Shown: piece after piece, positions 59,379-64,000 of the stretch
How the letters are laid out: the number at the start of each line of letters is the position of its first letter
How positions within the stretch are numbered: position 1 is the first letter of the stretch
NCBI GenBank assembly: GCA_900660155.1
Contig: CABFPE010000169.1
Coordinates: 909,449-973,448 of the forward strand
Origin: Hofstenia miamia
Taxonomy: Eukaryota; Xenacoelomorpha; Acoela; Hofsteniidae
Direction: 5' to 3'
DNA length: 64,000 bases
Notes under the pieces: generated by a model
Database searches by the model: none
What the model saw: the letters and a program-made list of their open reading frames with translations, nothing else
What the model was told of the DNA's origin: nothing
Position numbers and translations under genes: made by a program

Positions 59379-61378
59379 TTTTCAAAAATTAACAATTTGA
59401 AACTATTTAAAAATCCTGGCCATCATTAGTCAAAGTTTTGTTTTACCTTAGACCGACTGGCGTCCTTTTTAAAGGATTACCCTTGTTTCCACATTTACAA
59501 AAAATTTTCTCCAAGTCTAGAAAATCTTGGGGTAGGGGTAGGTCTATTGGGCAACATACTTTAATGCAATTTTGAAAATTTCTATTAAAGTGCATTGCTG
59601 TGGCTGAGGTTGCTGAAAAGATCAACAACTTTTTACTTGAAAATTTCGAATTTTTGGAAAAGATTTAAATTTTCTCCATACATTGAATGTTTTGTATTTA
59701 TAAACTTTTGATCTTATAGGGACAACAAAAAAATGGGCTGTCTTTGATATATGCAAAAATATCTTAAGCCCAGTGAGGCGTACGGTCCCTTTAGATTGAA
59801 CATTGCTTTAATAGTTTTTGAATTTTAGGCGTTTAAATATTTTCTATAGAATCATGAAAATTGCTAAAAAAAATCTATTGGCGTATTAAGGTTAATATAA
59901 TATGAGTTAATACCCAATACAGTGTGGATTAGGGAGGACTAAATATATTTTTCAAATTTTTTGATTACGATCTTCAATCAAAACTGCTAAATCTTTATTT
60001 GAATTAATCAAAGCTTAGGTGGAGGGAATAGAGCATTTCGGAATACTTTAGTGATTTTACATGTAGGGCTATTGTGCTATATACATTACATATGAATTAT
60101 ATATAGATAAATATTTATTTACATATGCATGGACAGACTGGGTACAGATTTCTAAAATAGCTACAGGCCACGAATTACAAACCAAAAATTAAGGCTTTAG
60201 CCTCTGTCAGTGAGTTTTGGATAAGGCCCTAAAATTTTTTTTACATGAACCTGAAACTCATACATAAGAAATTAGTTAGCTATTTGAAATGCAGAAAGTA
60301 ATCAATTATTATAACATTACTTCAAAAAGGCGTTTAATGCAATGAAAAATAGCAAACTGGGAGCGCTATGCAGTATTTTCGATAGTTTATGAGAAGATCC
60401 TATGAAAATCTAAATGTTAAAGAAATATTATTGTTTAAACAGGTTATTTTATTGCAATTAGAATAATAATTAAACTTATCTCTCTACATTCTCTAATTAA
60501 TGTTGCCATAATTTGAGTTGTTCTGCATTTTTTATTGCGGTATTCTGACCTTTTTAATAGTATTTATCATATAGAAAACTTCAGCACTTACATTTGCAAA
60601 TTTAAAAAATTTCCTAAAAATATAAAAGTTTAATTGTATGTATTTTAAACATTTGAAAATAAGCACACACCAATAAATTAGTAAACTTTTGGAAAATTAT
60701 TGCACATTCTACTAGATAAAAACCATAAGTTTGCGGATAGCGGATAAAAATACCTAAATATATATTTATATAATGTCTCTTATACACATCTATTTTTTAT
60801 GCTTATTTTTCTATGCTAGGTGACGTTAATACCATCACAATATAAATCATTATGTTATATAATGCTTCTTTTGTTGTAGTATATTTTAGCTATCGTACAA
60901 TTATAGTCTATCAAAAACAACAAAGGCATTCAAAATTAAATGTATAATGAAATGACAAATGAAAATTTGATTAAAGTTACGCAAAGAACTGTTATATCAG
61001 AAATTGAATATTGTTTTTCCCTAAAGTTTTGTAATAACAATTTAAAAACTTAAAAAATCACACAATCTAATTTAAACTTGACTACAACGGTTACAACAAT
61101 AGAGCTATTGAAAAAATAATGATCAATCGTACTAAGTTTTTTTATCGGCATGATTACATTTTACTAACTAATTTAACATTTTAATACTTAAAGAACATTA
61201 GTAATATTCTTAAAAAAATTGCTGAAAATGTATATAGCGTATCAATAAGTGTATTTTAACGCACATTTGAAAATAAACAAACCAATAAATTAGACGCAGA
61301 TAGTTGTCTGGCAGCAACTATTACCGCCGCCGCCGATAAGCTTCAGCAGCTAAAATGTAGTTGAATTATATATCTATG

Positions 61379-61418
<40 letters not shown>

Positions 61419-61849
61419 GTAAATACGTAATACAATTACTAAACCAGATATTTATTGACTCGCAATCTGATTTTTAATCAGAAATACTTCAGTTATGTAG
61501 TGTCTGAAATTTTTTAAAAAATAGCACATTTAGTATATTGAAAAGTATATTGAAAAAAACAAAAAAAAATAAAAAATGTTGAAATAAACATATTTTTAAG
61601 TTCTTAGTTACAAGATGTCTGTCTCAAAACACCTTAATTTTATAAGGAGACTGTTTGTGCTTGCATTAAAATAATACACAAGGTAGAATTGAAAACATAT
61701 TCGCTATTTACGCCATCTTTCGAAATCAAATAATTCATAGCAAATAATATATATGGCGTTTAAAGTTTCCATCAAAAATTTCAATATTATGTCATTGAAT
61801 TGCTTACATGTAATGCAATTTTAATACTGGAAACCTTAAACGGTTATCT
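59379..61849. other. Intergenic; TA tract and a CCG patch
   Basis: No gene recognised. A GC-rich island in otherwise AT-rich DNA (TTACCGCCGCCGCCGATAAG) lies near 61320. An interrupted TA tract is at 61379-61418. Confidence 0.4.
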
Positions 61850-62115
61850 TGACAAGTAAAATAAGGAAACTTTAGTTTTTGAGGTGCTACAAAATGGTGT
61901 ACAGCATGAGGTCATGTGGCTACAAAATTGGAGGACAATTTGAGAAATTTTGCAATTTTACCCCTTTGCATTTACAAATAGGGGGTATTCGGCACAGTTA
62001 ACATCGTAACTACATAAAAACATGAAAATTGCAATCTTAGAAGTAGAGATAGCTTTTTAGAACCCTTTTTTTAAAAAATTATAAAAAAATTTTTTAACTC
62101 TACCCTAATGGAAAT
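61850..62115 (-). repeat. Dispersed repeat, copy B
   Basis: Reverse-complement relative of 11480-11720. It runs from CTCTACCCTAA (near 62100) through AACTACATAAAAAC, CACAGTTAAC, CCCCTTTGCA and CAGCATGAG. The end TTAGGGTAGAGTTAAAAAA (minus strand) may be a true terminus. Confidence 0.6.
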
Positions 62116-63799
62116 ATATATATACTTAAAATCAGAATGAATTTTTGTAAAAATTTTATGCATGATACAAAATATCAAATAAAAATATTGCTAAATTCTA
62201 AATTATCATTAGTTTTTTATTATCACAAATAGTTGGAAAATTAATTTTTGAAGAATTGAATAAATTTAGAAATTGATAGCATGAGTTAATATCATCTTTC
62301 CAAGGCATTGAATTTCACAAAATATATTTCTTTATGTAACTTGACTTAGTTTCTCCAACTAGAAGCATAATAATCAATATTAAAATATTCTTCCAAGTGC
62401 TTGATAGAAAAAAGCGATTGTGAAAGGGATATTTGTGTGGAATCGTCAAAATAAGCATTTCAGACCTCATTTTATATAATATAAGTGCTAGTTAACAAAT
62501 ACAACAAAGTAAACTACCAATAACATCTGCTGAGTTCATCTCTGCTCTGCTCCTAAAAGATTTTCTCTGTTGGCTAAAGCGGTGTCTCTGAAGAGAGAAT
62601 GTTGAATTTCCATGAAAAAAGCCAACAACTGCAGTTTACAAAGTTTAATTTGTACCTTGATGTCAACAATAAAGTGTTTCTTATCTTCTCAGCTCTTATA
62701 AATAAATTCATAAGTACATGGAAAATTCTACAAGCCAGTAAAGGCCTCATTTGTTAAATGTCTGATTTGATACATGTTTGGAAAGGTGATGTTGGATTTT
62801 CAATACTTAACATCTGTAACCTTTGGAGCACTCCAGTGGGTTTGCTTATCACCCAAATGCGAAGCTAACTCAAACCCTCCACTAAAGAATTTAGCTTGAT
62901 TGGAATAAATGCTAAATTTAATACAAACAGCTCTTATGACAGTAGACATCTAAAATGGATAATATGTTCAAGTGAGGAACTAAGTCTGAACTAAATCAAA
63001 TAATTATATTTTATATTCACTAATGATGAAATTTTAGAAATCAGCTTAGCAAAAATTTCAAATGATTTTATTTTATTATTGGAGAAACAAATTTGAATAA
63101 TTCCAATTGAAGCAATTTTGAGACTTATAAAAATATTAATACAAAATCATTCATATCAAACTGACTAACTAAAAAAGAACATCAAAATCATCTTTTGGGC
63201 TACATTCTAAAATCCCGCCAGATCGGGACTACTTTGGCTGTAGCTTTGAGCGAAATCTCCTGTCCACAGTTCATTGAACTCTGACTATGTGCTCTGCACA
63301 GGTAGTGTATATACGAAAAATACCTGAGATTAGTTGTTCATTTGAATTAGTATAAATACACCGGCCTACAGACTTGTCCATTGGCAAAATTTTAATCCCC
63401 ACCTCAAACCACGAGATTTTTCGTGGAGATCTTCCAAGCCTATTAAGAAATATTGAAAGCATGGACACATCTATAAAATTAGGCCCGCTCATTCAATGGT
63501 GGAGATTTGTGCTAAAAGTTATTCTTGTGGCTGAAGCAAATGCAAATAAGAATTTTTTTTCAATGATAAGTCTGGTTTTTGTAAAAATATTCAAATTATT
63601 TCTATACCTAGTGTTCAGATGATATGGCTGTCTAATGCCCATCCTAACAAAAAGTACCCTAAAATCCTTTTTTTCTGAAAACAGTTGTGTGAGTCAAATC
63701 CAGACGCGAAGTGCGTCTAACACAATCTAACTGAATTTTCTATTTAAAGTGTAAAAATGATAACGTATATTTTTCTGTAATTTTTGGACGGAAACGGAT
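62116..63799. other. Intergenic, nothing firm
   Basis: AT-rich up to 62500. 62530-62900 is more balanced in composition and contains CTTATAAATAAATTC and AATAAAGTG, but no second LTR copy or gene could be matched. A TATA-like GTATAAATACACC is at 63350. The open stretch at 63374-63622 lacks an ATG start. Confidence 0.35.
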
Positions 63800-63991
63800 A
63801 TGGTTATTAAAAAACCGTTTAGTTTTGGCGATGCATTCTGTGCATACGTTTGTTTTGCAAATTCGTGCAAGTGTACGGTTAAGCCAGATGGAAACCGTGA
63901 TAAATGGTTAAAAATTGGCTTAATTTTTTTTCAAAAGCTGTTATTAATTGGTGGAAAAGCGTTTTTGTCAGGAGATTTAACTAAAAATTAA
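63800..63991 (+). CDS. Unassigned 63-codon frame at window edge
   Basis: ATG-started frame ending 63991 (MVIKKPFSFGDAFCAYVCFA…, ending FLSGDLTKN). It has four cysteines in residues 14-25 and a lysine-rich half. No family is recognised and no splice site was assigned. Base composition is somewhat richer in G than its surroundings. It could be an exon, a transposon piece or chance. Confidence 0.2.
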   Translation: MVIKKPFSFGDAFCAYVCFANSCKCTVKPDGNRDKWLKIGLIFFQKLLLIGGKAFLSGDLTKN

Positions 63992-64000
63992 TGTTAAGAA

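Overview
The window is an AT-rich stretch of an invertebrate animal genome. Every mobile element recognised is of a metazoan type: mariner/Tc1, hAT, probably P, a Penelope-like RT, a CR1/Jockey-type LINE with a PHD-finger ORF1, and Ty3/gypsy LTR elements. There are no operons, no bacterial signals and no long host genes. The phylum cannot be fixed from the sequence. A CARD-like protein and a cystine-knot peptide would fit a cnidarian, a lophotrochozoan or a chelicerate equally well. Most of the 64 kb is gene-poor and built from nested, decaying transposons.

Layout. 0-6 kb: a Penelope-like scrap, a perfect 38-bp foldback, a broken mariner, and an old plus-strand Ty3/gypsy pol followed by a long post-pol tail. 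8.2-9.8 kb: the 5' half of a LINE (PHD-finger ORF1 and endonuclease). 10.6-17.2 kb: a P/THAP9-like remnant, a dispersed repeat with an inverted relative at 61.9 kb, a 230-bp exact duplication around an assembly gap, a Tc1 remnant and a LINE RT scrap. 17-23.8 kb: no recognisable gene. 23.8-24.1 kb: an exon for a six-cysteine knottin-like peptide, followed by a short hAT element with an 8-bp target duplication. 26.5-31.3 kb: a hAT-like element, a Tc1 element with long inverted repeats, and a second short hAT element with a perfect 8-bp duplication. 35.5-39.9 kb: a solo LTR and a hAT element carrying 15 perfect copies of a 33-bp repeat. 39.9-48.1 kb: a Ty3/gypsy element on the minus strand (LTRs, primer site, polypurine tract, gag, protease, RT, extra 3' frame) sitting inside remains of a related plus-strand element. 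49-57.6 kb: LTR fragments, one complete solo LTR, a decayed gene copy and two mariner/Tc1 remnants. 58.8-59.4 kb: the best intact single-exon gene, 170 codons with a CARD-like C-terminal half. Its broken twin is at 49.7-50.3 kb.

How the pieces relate. The two host-type loci are the CARD-like gene with its twin and the cystine-knot exon. The Ty3/gypsy pieces are all related: the two pol-bearing elements appear to share the same frame after pol, and the solo LTRs share a TATA box and terminal sequences. Family calls come from motif recognition by eye. No database search was possible.
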